Assembly: GCF_011355085.1 (NCBI RefSeq)
Contig: NZ_VXCP01000010.1
Coordinates: 297,047 to 361,046 of the forward strand
Length of the DNA: 64,000 bases
Source: Pseudomonas akapageensis
Lineage (GTDB): Bacteria > Pseudomonadota > Gammaproteobacteria > Pseudomonadales > Pseudomonadaceae
Reading direction: 5' to 3'
Below the pieces are notes generated by a model. That model was not told the DNA's origin. It worked only from the letters and a program-made list of their open reading frames with translations, and did no database searches. Position 1 is the stretch's first letter, and each line of letters begins with the position of its first letter. Shown one piece after another: positions 47,529 to 56,989 of the stretch. A program made the translations under genes and the position numbers.

Positions 47529-48191
47529 TTGACCCTCCCCCGCACCACCCCGTTACGCATCGTACTGGCAGACGATCACCCGATCTTCCGCATCGGCCTG
47601 CGGGCAGTCCTCGAGCAGATACCTGAGGTGACCGTGGTCGGCGAAGCCGGCAGCCCGCTCGAATTGATGACGCAATTGCAGGCTACGGACTGCGATGTGC
47701 TGATTACCGACTTCATGATGCCGTTCAAACACCAGAACGACGGTTTGAAGCTGTTGGAGCAGATTCGCCGCCACCACCCAGGATTGCCGATACTGGTGGT
47801 GACCATGCTCAACAACGCCGGATTGTTTCGAGCAATGCTGGCGATTGGCGTGGCAGGCGTGCTGAGCAAGGCCAGCCTGGCCAATGAATTGCCCCAGGCT
47901 ATCGGGCACCTGCGACGGGGCAACACTTACCTTTCCGACTCGGTGCAACGGCAGCTGCTGCAGGATGGCGAAGTCCGCCCGGATCAGGCACTTGCCCAGG
48001 AGCCGCTTTCGCCCAGGGAGCTGGAGGTCATGCGGTTGCTGGCTGCAGGCCATACGGTCGGCCAGATCGCCGCCCTGCTCAACCGCAGCAAGCAAACGGT
48101 CAGCAGCCAAAAGGTCAGTGCCATGCGCAAGTTAGGTGTGCCCAACGATGCCGCGCTCTACATCCGTCTGCAGGAACTGGGCATGAGCTGA
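47529..48191 (+). CDS. NarL/FixJ-type response regulator (RocA-like)
   Basis: About 220 residues. The receiver domain has acidic pair DDHP, acceptor Asp in CDVLITDFMMPF and Lys in GVLSKASL; the C-terminal LuxR HTH is LSPRELEVMRLLAAGHTVGQIAALLNRSKQTVSSQKVSAMRKLGV. The BvgA/EvgA/RcsB-like HTH fits partnership with a BvgS/EvgS-like hybrid kinase, which lies 1.3 kb away (49498-53136). The start is ambiguous: a TTG at 47529 has GGAG 7 bases ahead, while ATGs at 47508 and 47514 have no ribosome site. The 3' end overlaps the convergent REC-EAL gene by 34 bases. Confidence 0.9.
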   Translation: MTLPRTTPLRIVLADDHPIFRIGLRAVLEQIPEVTVVGEAGSPLELMTQLQATDCDVLITDFMMPFKHQNDGLKLLEQIRRHHPGLPILVVTMLNNAGLFRAMLAIGVAGVLSKASLANELPQAIGHLRRGNTYLSDSVQRQLLQDGEVRPDQALAQEPLSPRELEVMRLLAAGHTVGQIAALLNRSKQTVSSQKVSAMRKLGVPNDAALYIRLQELGMS

Positions 48192-49411
48192 TCAATGGGC
48201 CGGTTGCAGAAGCCTTCGCGGTCAGCTATCCAGCGCTTGAGGTGATTGCCATCCATCGGACGGGCAATGAAATACCCCTGTATGACGGGACTGCCCAATG
48301 CCTTGATTGAAAGCAGGTCCTGGACTGTCTCGACACCTTCGACCACGACCTTGAGGTCCATGCGCCGGGCCATCATCAGGGCTCCGGCCACCACCGCGGC
48401 CTTCCTGCCATCATTGGCCATGCCGCGAATGAATTCGCTGGGCAGTTTCAATTCGCTGAATGGCAATTCCAGCAGGCGTTGCAGGTTGGAATCGCCCATG
48501 CCGAAGTCATCGATCGACAACTGGCATCCCGATATGCGCAGGCGCAGCAAACCCTCCAGCTGTGCAATATCCAGTGCGCATTGCGCCGATTCGATGATTT
48601 CCAGGGTCAGTGCGTTGGCCGGCACGCCATGGCGTTCGAGCGCCGCGGTGACTTGCCGGGTGAAATCCTCATGTTCCAGCAACCGAGGCGATATGTTCAC
48701 TGCCACAGGCAGAGCGTCGCCATTGTCCAGCCGATGCCCGGCGCTGAACGCGAGGGTTTGATCGAGCACATGCCAGGTCATGGTCGCCAGCAGGCCGGCC
48801 TGCTCGATCATTGGCAGGAACTGCCTGGGTGTCAGCAACCCCAACGTGGGATGTTGCCAGCGCACCAGCGCTTCGACCCCCACCAGCGTGCCCTCGAAGC
48901 AGACTTTGGGTTGATAGTGCACGACCCATTGGCTGAGGGTGAGTTCGAACTGTTCGGGTCGCAACGCTTGCAGATCGGGCACGCCGCTCTGCGGAGCAAC
49001 CGCTTTCACCGGTTGGGGTTCAGGTGTTTCGTGCAGATACTGCTCAAGCAGTTTGCGCAAGGAGGCAGCGCAGGCAGGTTTCTGCAAGCTGCCCAACACC
49101 CTGAGCCCCAATTGCCGGGCCAACTGGCTCACGTTGTCGAGCACATTGCGCTCGGCACCACTCAGAACGATCAATGCACCGGCAAGGCCCTCATTGGCCA
49201 GATGCTGTATCAGCGCCAGGCCATCGGCGTCGGGCATCTGCAAATCGCAGATGGCCACATCGACACGCCCCCGCCGCTCCAGCGACCGGCAGGCGGACTC
49301 AACGCTCTCGGCGGTCAACACATCGAAGACGCCATTGGCGTTGAGCATCTGATGCAAGGCCATCAGTTGAAACGGGTGATCTTCAAGAATCAGGACCTTG
49401 AGTGATTGCAT
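48158..49411 (-). CDS. REC-EAL response regulator, c-di-GMP phosphodiesterase type (RocR-like)
   Basis: 417 residues. Receiver domain (1-125, acceptor D56 in ICDLQMPDADG) followed by EAL (about 150-400). The overall plan matches P. aeruginosa RocR/PvrR. EAL residues present: E180 (VEALVRW), N239, E271 and E274 (LEIIES), D301-D302 (DDFG), K322, E358 (EGVE) and Q378 (QGYF). But where active EAL proteins usually have Asp two residues after the Lys (LK-x-D), this one has Pro (LKLPSEFI, P324). Loop 6 is also unusual (MGDSNL for -GYSSL). The ATG at 49411 has GGAG 6 bases upstream. It would hydrolyse c-di-GMP if active. Confidence 0.92.
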   Translation of the reverse strand: MQSLKVLILEDHPFQLMALHQMLNANGVFDVLTAESVESACRSLERRGRVDVAICDLQMPDADGLALIQHLANEGLAGALIVLSGAERNVLDNVSQLARQLGLRVLGSLQKPACAASLRKLLEQYLHETPEPQPVKAVAPQSGVPDLQALRPEQFELTLSQWVVHYQPKVCFEGTLVGVEALVRWQHPTLGLLTPRQFLPMIEQAGLLATMTWHVLDQTLAFSAGHRLDNGDALPVAVNISPRLLEHEDFTRQVTAALERHGVPANALTLEIIESAQCALDIAQLEGLLRLRISGCQLSIDDFGMGDSNLQRLLELPFSELKLPSEFIRGMANDGRKAAVVAGALMMARRMDLKVVVEGVETVQDLLSIKALGSPVIQGYFIARPMDGNHLKRWIADREGFCNRPIDQLMPSSCRRM

Positions 49412-49497
49412 AGGACTCTCCGCAGTTACCGCCGTGGACCACGCCACAGGTCCGTGCACTCTAGAAAAAGCCCTGAGGACAACCCATAGGACAAGTC

Positions 49498-52400
49498 CTA
49501 AATCTCTTGAGAGTTTTCCGCCAACGCAATCGCGATATCAGCCTGCAACTGCCGAATGACCGTTTCGAGCGTCGTCCATTGTAGGCTCGGGATGTCGGCC
49601 GGATGCTCTCGGCAAAAGGCATCCAGCTCGGTACAGGCACGCGCCAGAGGAACGGCATCGATCAGGCAGGCCGCCCCCTTCAGGCGATGCAATGAGGCCC
49701 TGATGGGCTCCCCGGCCCGCTCTTCGATAGCTGTGGTCAAGGCGGTGTGCTCCTGATCGAGGTTCTTGTGCAGTTCCAGCAACATTTGCTGCAGGACCGG
49801 CGTGTTGGCCTGGGTCATCTGCCGCAGTACACGCATATCGAACGACAACGGCGCCGTGAACTGCTGTATCACCTGGGCCAATCGATCAAGTTCGACCGGC
49901 TTGACCAGCAGCTCATCCATACCCGCGTCGAGACAGCGGGCACGCTCCTGCTTCAGGGCATTGGCCGTACAGCCGACGATTGCCACCGGCTTTCGATACT
50001 CGAGCTTTTCGATGCTGCGGATACCCTGGGCCAACGCATATCCATTCATGCCCGGCATGTTGCAGTCAGTGAGCACCAGATCGAAGGTCTGGATTTGCCA
50101 GGCCTCCAATGCCGCCTGCGCATCGCCGAACACCAGGACCTCATGGCCAAGGAACTCAAGCTGCTGGGCCAGGACCAGGCGACTGACAGAAAGGTCATCG
50201 ATCACCAGGACACGTCGCGCAGGCACCGACGGCCGCACCGCCGCAAGCCCCGGATCAGCGCATGCCACCCGGCTCGCCACGGCCAGCGCAAGCTCGATAC
50301 TGACCTGCGTGCCTTGCCCGGGCACGCTGTTCAGTTCGATTCGCCCGCTCATCAATTCGATCAGTTGCTTGCAAATACTCAAGCCCAGGCCCGATCCGCC
50401 ATATTCGGATGCCGACTGGGGAGTTGCCTGGACAAAGGGTTTGAAGATCCGGGCCTGTTGCTCCGGACTGATACCGATGCCGTCGTCCTGTACGCCAATA
50501 CGCAAGCTCACCTGGGCCTTGCCAACGGCGACACGACTCACCGTCACGCGTACCTGGCCCTGGTGCGTGAACTTGATGGCATTGCTCAGCAGGTTGACCA
50601 GTACCTGACGCAGGCGCATGGCGTCGAACCAGTAACTGCCCTCGGCTTCGGGCGAAAAGTCCAGGGTCAGGCCAAGCCCCTTTTCGCCAGCCTGCACCCG
50701 GAACTGTTCGACGATGCCTGCGAAGAATGGCCGCAGTGCCAATGCTTCAAGCGACAACTGCATGCTGCCCGCTTCGATCCTGGCCAGGTCCAGGCTGTCG
50801 CCGATCAAGGCGATCAATTCGCGGGCCGACTGGTGGGCAACTTCCAGCGCCTGGGACGGCTGCAGTCCCTGTGCCCGGGCATTTTCCCGCTCCAGCTCGA
50901 GCAGGCCGATAATGACCGCCATGGGTGTACGAATTTCATGGCTCATGGTCGCAAGGAATGCGCTTTTGGCCTGGTTGGCCTGCTCTGCCTGCTGACGTGC
51001 GTCTTGCAATGCAGCTTCGAGTTGCTTGCGTTCGCTGATATCGATCCAACCGCCGAGCAACCCCTGTAGTTGGCCGTCGGCACGATAGAACGGCACGGTC
51101 CATTGCCAGGCATGGATCCGGCGCCCGGCGATCTGGATCTGCCGATCGGCAAAAACCGGCTTGGGGTTTTTCAGCAACGCCAGGTAGTCGGCGTGCATCT
51201 GCGCAGCCTCACTCACCGGAATGACATCGATATCGGGCAACGTGCGGCCTTTGATAGCGTCGAGGCTGAGCGAAAAGCATTCTTCGTAGCTCTTGTTGCA
51301 GGAAATCAATCGCCCTTGCAGGTCGCGAACATAAATCGGATTGGGTATGCCATCGAGCAACGCCCTTTTGAACGCGAGCTGGTCATTGAGGGCTTCTTCG
51401 GCCTCTTCGCGTTGACGGATTTGCACCCTCAGCCGACTGCTCCACACCAGGGAGGCCAGGCCAAACAGGAGGGCCGCCGCCACGGCCCAGTAAAGCCATG
51501 GGGCAATGCGTTGCCAGACAGGTGCCGGAGTCGTCACGGCGCCCAGCCACTTCATGCGCATCGCACGCATCTCGGCAACCGGAAACGCTTCCAGAGCCTT
51601 GTTGAGAATGCTCGCCAGTTCCGGCTGAGCGGTGCTGACCGCAAAGCGATCCGCAGCCCATTTACCTTCGACACTGCGTCCGACCTTGAGCGCACCACCG
51701 GGCTCACGCCCTACCGCCCGGTATGCGCCGATTTCACTGTCGATCGTCGCATCGGCCCCACCGCTGCGCACTCGCTCAAGGGCTTCTTGCAGCGAGTCCA
51801 CCAGGAGCAGCCTGATCTCGGGGTGCTCGCGTTGAATCGTGGCTTGCAGCGCATGCTCGGCAGGCAAGGCCAGGACACGCCCCGACAGGTCGTGCAATGA
51901 ACTCAAGGCGATATCCGCTGGGCGAACAATGAAAACCCAGCTCTGCCCGCCGAAGGAATGGGTGAAACTCAGAAAAGCGCGACGGTCGCGCGTATCGCTG
52001 AGGGTGGTGTTCATGTCTGCCTGGCCGCTTTGAAGCAGGTTCAGGCTCTGCGCAATGGACGAAGATGGTTTGTAGACGAACTGCAGGCCGGTCATTTGCG
52101 AAATCGTCGCCAGAACGTCGTTGTTGAGTCCGACCCAAGCCTGACGTTCGTCACGAAAAAGGTAAGGGGCATATTGGGTCGCGGCCACCACCACCTGTGG
52201 GTGCTGGCCAATCCAGGCCCGCTCCGCATCAGTGAGCGTAACCCTTTGCTGGCCGATGTCCGAGCCCAGCCCCAAGGTCCAGCGCCCGAAAATTTCCCGG
52301 CGTAGCGGCTCATCGATGCTGGCCAGGGCACGATCGATCATTGCCCCCAAAGGCTTGTCGCTGGCGCGCGTGGCGAACGCGAAACCAATGGGCGGCAAGG

Positions 52401-53136
52401 CGCTCGGGCCGGAAATGTGCAGTCGTATGTATGGCCGCAGTGCCAGATAGGCGCGGATGATCACCTCATTGCCGATTAAGGCGTCCACTTCACCTTGATT
52501 GAGCGCCTCGAAGCCGCTGAAGAGGTTGGGCGCAACAATGATTTCGCTGCCCGGATACCTGCGGTGGACCACGCGGGTATCGGCATAACCGTCCAGCAAG
52601 ACGATTTTCTTCCCGGCCAGGTTCATGTGGGCCGGGTTGTCGTTGCTGCGGGTGACCACCATCGAGCGGTCCGGCATGTAGTCGGAGGAGAACGCCAGAC
52701 CCGGCACGCTGCGCTCGAACCCATTGGCACTGGTGAGAATATCGATGGCCCCGCTGTGCAATGCCTCGATGGCCTCCTCGCGCCTGGCATAGCCGAGCAC
52801 CCGTGTCTGCGCACCCAGGCGCCGGGCCACCAGGCTCAGGTAATCGGCGCTGATTCCCTGGTACCGGTTACGGTCGATGGTAATGTCCACCGGCTCGTAA
52901 TCGGCAATCGAGATGCCGATGCGCAACACCCGATTGCGCTCCAGCCATTGCTGTTCATCGCTGTCCAGGGCCATGGGTTCGAGTTCGGCGAACGGCTGAA
53001 CCAGGGTGAATGGCAGACTCTGTGCAGCCTGGGCGAATAGCCCGGGGTAAATGAGCAACAGGCACAGGACGGCTCTCGCCAAAGGCAATGCCCAGTATCC
53101 GTTGGTAACCGCATCCCTCGACAACGTCGTATCCAT
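49498..53136 (-). CDS. Hybrid sensor histidine kinase with two periplasmic solute-binding domains (RocS/BvgS-like)
   Basis: 1212 residues. Signal sequence, two SBP_bac_3-type domains (about 55-280 and 300-520; LRIGISIADYEPVDI and VVVAATQYAPYLFRD mark the starts), TM near 550, PAS (about 590-705), HisKA with His near 733 (MSHEIRTPM), HATPase (DDGIGIS, GGSGLGLSIC), receiver (Asp near 1022, LTDCNMPGMNG) and HPt with H1150 (HRLKGAA). The chain His-Asp-His would feed the NarL-type regulator and the REC-EAL protein. This matches the Roc/Sad and Bvg layout. A terminator separates it from thrC. The ATG has AAGGG only 1 base away, so the start may be imprecise. Confidence 0.93.
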   Translation of the reverse strand: MDTTLSRDAVTNGYWALPLARAVLCLLLIYPGLFAQAAQSLPFTLVQPFAELEPMALDSDEQQWLERNRVLRIGISIADYEPVDITIDRNRYQGISADYLSLVARRLGAQTRVLGYARREEAIEALHSGAIDILTSANGFERSVPGLAFSSDYMPDRSMVVTRSNDNPAHMNLAGKKIVLLDGYADTRVVHRRYPGSEIIVAPNLFSGFEALNQGEVDALIGNEVIIRAYLALRPYIRLHISGPSALPPIGFAFATRASDKPLGAMIDRALASIDEPLRREIFGRWTLGLGSDIGQQRVTLTDAERAWIGQHPQVVVAATQYAPYLFRDERQAWVGLNNDVLATISQMTGLQFVYKPSSSIAQSLNLLQSGQADMNTTLSDTRDRRAFLSFTHSFGGQSWVFIVRPADIALSSLHDLSGRVLALPAEHALQATIQREHPEIRLLLVDSLQEALERVRSGGADATIDSEIGAYRAVGREPGGALKVGRSVEGKWAADRFAVSTAQPELASILNKALEAFPVAEMRAMRMKWLGAVTTPAPVWQRIAPWLYWAVAAALLFGLASLVWSSRLRVQIRQREEAEEALNDQLAFKRALLDGIPNPIYVRDLQGRLISCNKSYEECFSLSLDAIKGRTLPDIDVIPVSEAAQMHADYLALLKNPKPVFADRQIQIAGRRIHAWQWTVPFYRADGQLQGLLGGWIDISERKQLEAALQDARQQAEQANQAKSAFLATMSHEIRTPMAVIIGLLELERENARAQGLQPSQALEVAHQSARELIALIGDSLDLARIEAGSMQLSLEALALRPFFAGIVEQFRVQAGEKGLGLTLDFSPEAEGSYWFDAMRLRQVLVNLLSNAIKFTHQGQVRVTVSRVAVGKAQVSLRIGVQDDGIGISPEQQARIFKPFVQATPQSASEYGGSGLGLSICKQLIELMSGRIELNSVPGQGTQVSIELALAVASRVACADPGLAAVRPSVPARRVLVIDDLSVSRLVLAQQLEFLGHEVLVFGDAQAALEAWQIQTFDLVLTDCNMPGMNGYALAQGIRSIEKLEYRKPVAIVGCTANALKQERARCLDAGMDELLVKPVELDRLAQVIQQFTAPLSFDMRVLRQMTQANTPVLQQMLLELHKNLDQEHTALTTAIEERAGEPIRASLHRLKGAACLIDAVPLARACTELDAFCREHPADIPSLQWTTLETVIRQLQADIAIALAENSQEI

Positions 53137-53167
53137 CCCTTGATCAAAAACCGACAGCAGTGTGGCA

Positions 53168-53203
53168 CGTAGAAAAGAAAAAGCCCGTCAGGAGACGGGC
53201 TTT
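53168..53203 (-). terminator. Rho-independent terminator of hom-thrC
   Basis: AAAGCCCGTC (53180-53189) and GACGGGCTTT (53194-53203) flank a 4-base loop; TTCTTTTCT follows on the reverse strand. It lies 21 bases past the thrC stop. Confidence 0.92.
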
Positions 53204-53224
53204 ATGTGTTGCAGATCGAGTCAA

Positions 53225-54634
53225 TCAGAGCGGCTTGCCACGGTTGCCATGCTGGCTGACAAAGCCCTGGATGGCCTTGAGATCATTTGGCAGGACCGTG
53301 CACTTCTCGTCGCGCTCGAAAAGATCGGACAGATGCACCGGCAGCTCGAGTGCCTTGCCAACGCCGGCTTTTTCCACCGCTTCCGGGAACTTGACCGGAT
53401 GCGCAGTGCCGAGCACGACCATCGGGATGTCCAGGCTGCGACGGCATTCGCGTGCGGCCTTGACCCCGATCGCGGTGTGCGGATCGAGGATTTCGCCGGT
53501 TTGCGCATAGACGTCGGCGATGGTTTCGCAGGTTTGCTCGTCATCGACAGCCAGCGAATCGAACAGCTTGCGGGCTTCGGTCCAGCGATCCTGGTCGACG
53601 CTGAAGCCGCCACCCTGCTTGAAGTTGTCCATCAAACCGGCAATGGCCGCGCCGTTGCGCCCGTGCAGGTCGAACAGCAGGCGTTCGAAGTTCGACGAGA
53701 CCATGATGTCCATCGACGGCGACAGCGTCGCGTGCAAGGTTTCCTTGACGTACTGGTTGCCGCTCATGAAGCGATGCAGGATGTCGTTGCGGTTGGTCGC
53801 GACGATCAGCTGGCTGATCGGCAGGCCCATGTTGCGCGCCAGGTAACCAGCGAAGATATCGCCGAAGTTGCCGGTCGGTACCGAGAACGCCACCGAGCGC
53901 GACGGGCCGCCCAGCTGCAGGGCCGCATGGAAGTAGTAGACGATCTGGGCCATGATCCGCGCCCAGTTGATCGAGTTCACGGCGACCAGACGGGTGCCCT
54001 TGAGGAAGCCCTGGTCGGCGAAGCTGGCCTTGACCATTTCCTGGCAGTCGTCGAAGTTCCCTTCGACAGCGATGTTGTGGATGTTCTCGCCGAAGATGGT
54101 GGTCATCTGCCGACGCTGAACCTCCGACACACGCTGGTGCGGGTGCAGGATGAAGATGTCGACGTTTTCGCAACGGCGGCAGCCTTCGATCGCCGCCGAA
54201 CCTGTGTCGCCACTGGTGGCGCCGAGGATCACCACGCGCTCGCCGCGCTTTTCCAGCACGTAGTCGAGCAGGCGGCCGAGCAGTTGCAGGGCGAAGTCCT
54301 TGAACGCCAGGGTCGGGCCGTGGAACAGCTCGAGCACCCACTCATTGCCGTTCAGCTGACGCAGCGGCGCGACCGCAGCGTGGGCGAACTCGCCGTAGGT
54401 TTCCTCGAGAATCTTTTTGAAGTCGGCATCCGGAATGCTGCCGGTGACGAACGGGCGCATGACCCGGAACGCCAGCTCGTGATACGGCAGGCCGGCCCAG
54501 GAAGCGATTTCTTCCTGGGTGAAGCGCGGCAGGTTTTCCGGCACGTAAAGGCCGCCATCGCTGGCGAGACCAGCCAGCAGCACGTCCTCGAAATTCAGGG
54601 CCGGTGCCTGGCCGCGGGTACTGATATAACGCAT
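53225..54634 (-). CDS. thrC: Threonine synthase
   Basis: 469 residues, class of the longer threonine synthases. It converts O-phosphohomoserine to threonine with PLP. The PLP lysine is in FHGPTLAFKDFALQ, with phosphate site GATSGDTGSAAIEG and SVPTGNFGDIFAGY. The start at 54634 (MRYISTRGQAP) is preferred because GAGGA lies 7 bases upstream; a TTG two codons earlier is less suitable. It follows hom by 27 bases in the same operon (hom-thrC) and is closed by a terminator. Confidence 0.96.
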   Translation of the reverse strand: MRYISTRGQAPALNFEDVLLAGLASDGGLYVPENLPRFTQEEIASWAGLPYHELAFRVMRPFVTGSIPDADFKKILEETYGEFAHAAVAPLRQLNGNEWVLELFHGPTLAFKDFALQLLGRLLDYVLEKRGERVVILGATSGDTGSAAIEGCRRCENVDIFILHPHQRVSEVQRRQMTTIFGENIHNIAVEGNFDDCQEMVKASFADQGFLKGTRLVAVNSINWARIMAQIVYYFHAALQLGGPSRSVAFSVPTGNFGDIFAGYLARNMGLPISQLIVATNRNDILHRFMSGNQYVKETLHATLSPSMDIMVSSNFERLLFDLHGRNGAAIAGLMDNFKQGGGFSVDQDRWTEARKLFDSLAVDDEQTCETIADVYAQTGEILDPHTAIGVKAARECRRSLDIPMVVLGTAHPVKFPEAVEKAGVGKALELPVHLSDLFERDEKCTVLPNDLKAIQGFVSQHGNRGKPL

Positions 54635-54661
54635 GACCAATTCCTCTAAACCAAATACCGC

Positions 54662-55966
54662 TTAATTCAGTTGTTCGACGCGGATGCGTACGACACTGCC
54701 AACCACGTCCTGCAAGGCTTCCAGGGCGGTGATGGCGTCGTTCATGCGCTGTTCGATCACGCGGTGAGTCAGCAGGATCATCGGCACCAGACCGTCCTGT
54801 TCTTCGACTTCCTTCTGCATGATCGATTCGATGTTGATGCCGCGCTCGGACAGGATGCTTGCCACCTGGGCCAGCACGCCCGGGTGATCCTTGGCTTGAA
54901 TGCGCAGGTAGTACGCGCTTTCGCAGGCCTCGATCGGCAGGATCGGGTGCGCCGACAGCGAGTCGGGCTGGAAGGCCAGGTGCGGTACGCGGTTTTCCGG
55001 GTCCGAGGTCATCGCCCGGACCACGTCGACCAGGTCGGCCACCACGGAGGATGCGGTCGGCTCCATGCCGGCACCGGCGCCGTAGAACAGGGTCGAACCT
55101 GCCGCGTCACCGTTGACCATCACGGCGTTCATCACGCCATTGACGTTGGCGATCAGGCGATCGGCCGGGATCAGGGTCGGATGCACGCGCAATTCGATGC
55201 CGCTGTCGGTGCTGCGAGCAACGCCCAGGTGCTTGATGCGATAGCCCAGCGCTTCGGCGTAGTTGACGTCGGCGGTGGTCAGTTTGGTGATGCCTTCGGT
55301 GTAGGCCTTGTCGAATTGCAGCGGGATACCGAATGCGATCGAGGCCAGGATGGTCAGCTTGTGCGCTGCATCGATGCCTTCGACGTCGAAGGTCGGATCT
55401 GCTTCGGCGTAGCCCAGCGCCTGGGCTTCGGCCAGGACGTCTTCGAAGGTCCGGGCCTTTTCGCGCATTTCGGTGAGGATGAAGTTACCGGTGCCGTTGA
55501 TGATGCCCGCCACCCAGTTGATACGGTTGGCCGACAGGCCTTCGCGAATCGCCTTGATCACGGGAATGCCGCCTGCCACTGCGGCTTCGAAGGCCACGAT
55601 CACGCCCTTCTCGCGGGCCTTGGCGAAGATTTCGTTGCCGTGAACGGCGATCAGCGCCTTGTTCGCGGTGACCACGTGCTTGCCGTTCTCGATGGCCTTG
55701 AGGACCAGTTCGCGGGCAACGGTATAGCCGCCGATCAGCTCGATGACGATATCGATTTCGGGATTGCTCGCAACGTCGAACACATCCGCGGTAATGGGGG
55801 TACCGGTAATCTGGCAGTTCGGGTTAGGCGAACGCATGGCAATTTGTGCCACTTCGATACCACGCCCGGCACGGCGGGCGATCTCCTCGGCGTTACGCTG
55901 AAGTACATTGAAGGTACCGCCACCGACGGTCCCCAACCCACAGATGCCTACTTTGACCGGTTTCAC
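54662..55966 (-). CDS. hom: Homoserine dehydrogenase
   Basis: 434 residues. It reduces aspartate semialdehyde to homoserine with NAD(P)H. The Rossmann motif GLCGLGTVGGG-type (VGICGLGTVGGGTF) is at the N-terminus; the catalytic region AEADPTFDVEGIDAAHKL is intact. A C-terminal ACT domain (about 350-434, AYYLRIQAKDHPGVLAQVASIL) should bind threonine for feedback inhibition. The start is GTG at 55966 with GGAG 6 bases upstream. thrC follows in the same operon. Confidence 0.96.
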   Translation of the reverse strand: MKPVKVGICGLGTVGGGTFNVLQRNAEEIARRAGRGIEVAQIAMRSPNPNCQITGTPITADVFDVASNPEIDIVIELIGGYTVARELVLKAIENGKHVVTANKALIAVHGNEIFAKAREKGVIVAFEAAVAGGIPVIKAIREGLSANRINWVAGIINGTGNFILTEMREKARTFEDVLAEAQALGYAEADPTFDVEGIDAAHKLTILASIAFGIPLQFDKAYTEGITKLTTADVNYAEALGYRIKHLGVARSTDSGIELRVHPTLIPADRLIANVNGVMNAVMVNGDAAGSTLFYGAGAGMEPTASSVVADLVDVVRAMTSDPENRVPHLAFQPDSLSAHPILPIEACESAYYLRIQAKDHPGVLAQVASILSERGINIESIMQKEVEEQDGLVPMILLTHRVIEQRMNDAITALEALQDVVGSVVRIRVEQLN

Positions 55967-55983
55967 TGTGAACTCCCCATGAA

Positions 55984-56006
55984 ACGGCCGACGCGAAGTC
56001 GGCCGT
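55984..56006 (-). terminator. Hairpin after dsbC, weak terminator candidate
   Basis: ACGGCCGA (55984-55991) and TCGGCCGT (55999-56006) flank a 7-base loop; the reverse strand continues TTTCAT. The T-tract is short, so it may only partially end the dsbC transcript before hom. Confidence 0.5.
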
Positions 56007-56104
56007 GAAAACTACCGCAGACTACTATGCGGCTCGCTGTTGAATGGCCTGGCGGTCAATCCGCCAGACCGTGCTCGCCAGGGACATGCCCTGACGAGGC
56101 AGAA

Positions 56105-56830
56105 TTACTTGGCTGCCAGCGCCAGTTTGGCAACTTGCGGCGCCGGCTGGTAGCCCGGAATCACCTGACCGCTCTCCAAAACGATGGCCGGTGTACCGCT
56201 GACGCCAATCGACTGGCCCAGCTGGAATTGCTTGCTGACCGGATTGGCGCATTTGGCTGCCTTGATTTCCTTGCCGTCGATCATCTTGTTCAGTGCCGCC
56301 TTGCGGTCACTGGAACACCAGACCGCCTGCAATTGCTGGTCACCTTCAGAGCCCAGCCCCTGACGCGGGAACGCGACGTAGCGGACTTCGATGCCCAGGC
56401 GATTCAGCTCAGGGACCTCGGCGTGCAATTTATGGCAGTACGGGCAGGTGGTGTCGGTGAAGACGGTGATATGCGATTTGGTCTCGCCCACGGCCGGAAA
56501 CACGACCATTTCCGCGCTCGGAATGCCATTGATGGTCTTGGCAATCGCCTGGCGCTCGGTCTTCTCGGTCAGGTTGACTGGCTTGCCATCCTGAATCTGG
56601 TACAGGTAACCCTGCATCACGAACTGACCGTCGGCACTGGCGTACAGCACCCGACCGCCCTTGAGCTTGACTTCGTACAGACCATTGAGCGGGCTGGCGG
56701 CCACGCTGTCGACCGGCACTTCCAGTTGCAGGGTTTCGAGGGTCTTGCGAATGGTTTGCTCGGCGTCATTGGCCATGGCAAAGCTGCTGACCAGGGCAAT
56801 GGCAGCGGCAAAAATTCGGGTCACACGCAT
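56105..56830 (-). CDS. dsbC: Thiol:disulfide isomerase DsbC
   Basis: 241 residues. It corrects wrong disulfides in the periplasm. The signal peptide ends at SSFAMA (about 19). An N-terminal dimerisation domain (about 22-80) precedes a thioredoxin fold with the active site TTCPYCHKLH and the cis-Pro loop SGTPAIV. Two more Cys (VWCSS and AKCAN) form the structural disulfide. It lies upstream of hom, in the same direction, as in other Pseudomonas. Confidence 0.95.
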   Translation of the reverse strand: MRVTRIFAAAIALVSSFAMANDAEQTIRKTLETLQLEVPVDSVAASPLNGLYEVKLKGGRVLYASADGQFVMQGYLYQIQDGKPVNLTEKTERQAIAKTINGIPSAEMVVFPAVGETKSHITVFTDTTCPYCHKLHAEVPELNRLGIEVRYVAFPRQGLGSEGDQQLQAVWCSSDRKAALNKMIDGKEIKAAKCANPVSKQFQLGQSIGVSGTPAIVLESGQVIPGYQPAPQVAKLALAAK

Positions 56831-56989
56831 GAGAACTCCTAAAAGGCGGACGTGGGGCCAGCCGTACTACGGCCGTGCACAAAAATGGTGCACATTCAAT
56901 GCCCCCCGTACAAACCGGTCAAGCCTACCACATTCGTCTGGCGGGGCCGACTGCGACTGTAACAACAACTGTGCGCCCGGGCCCCGGTC

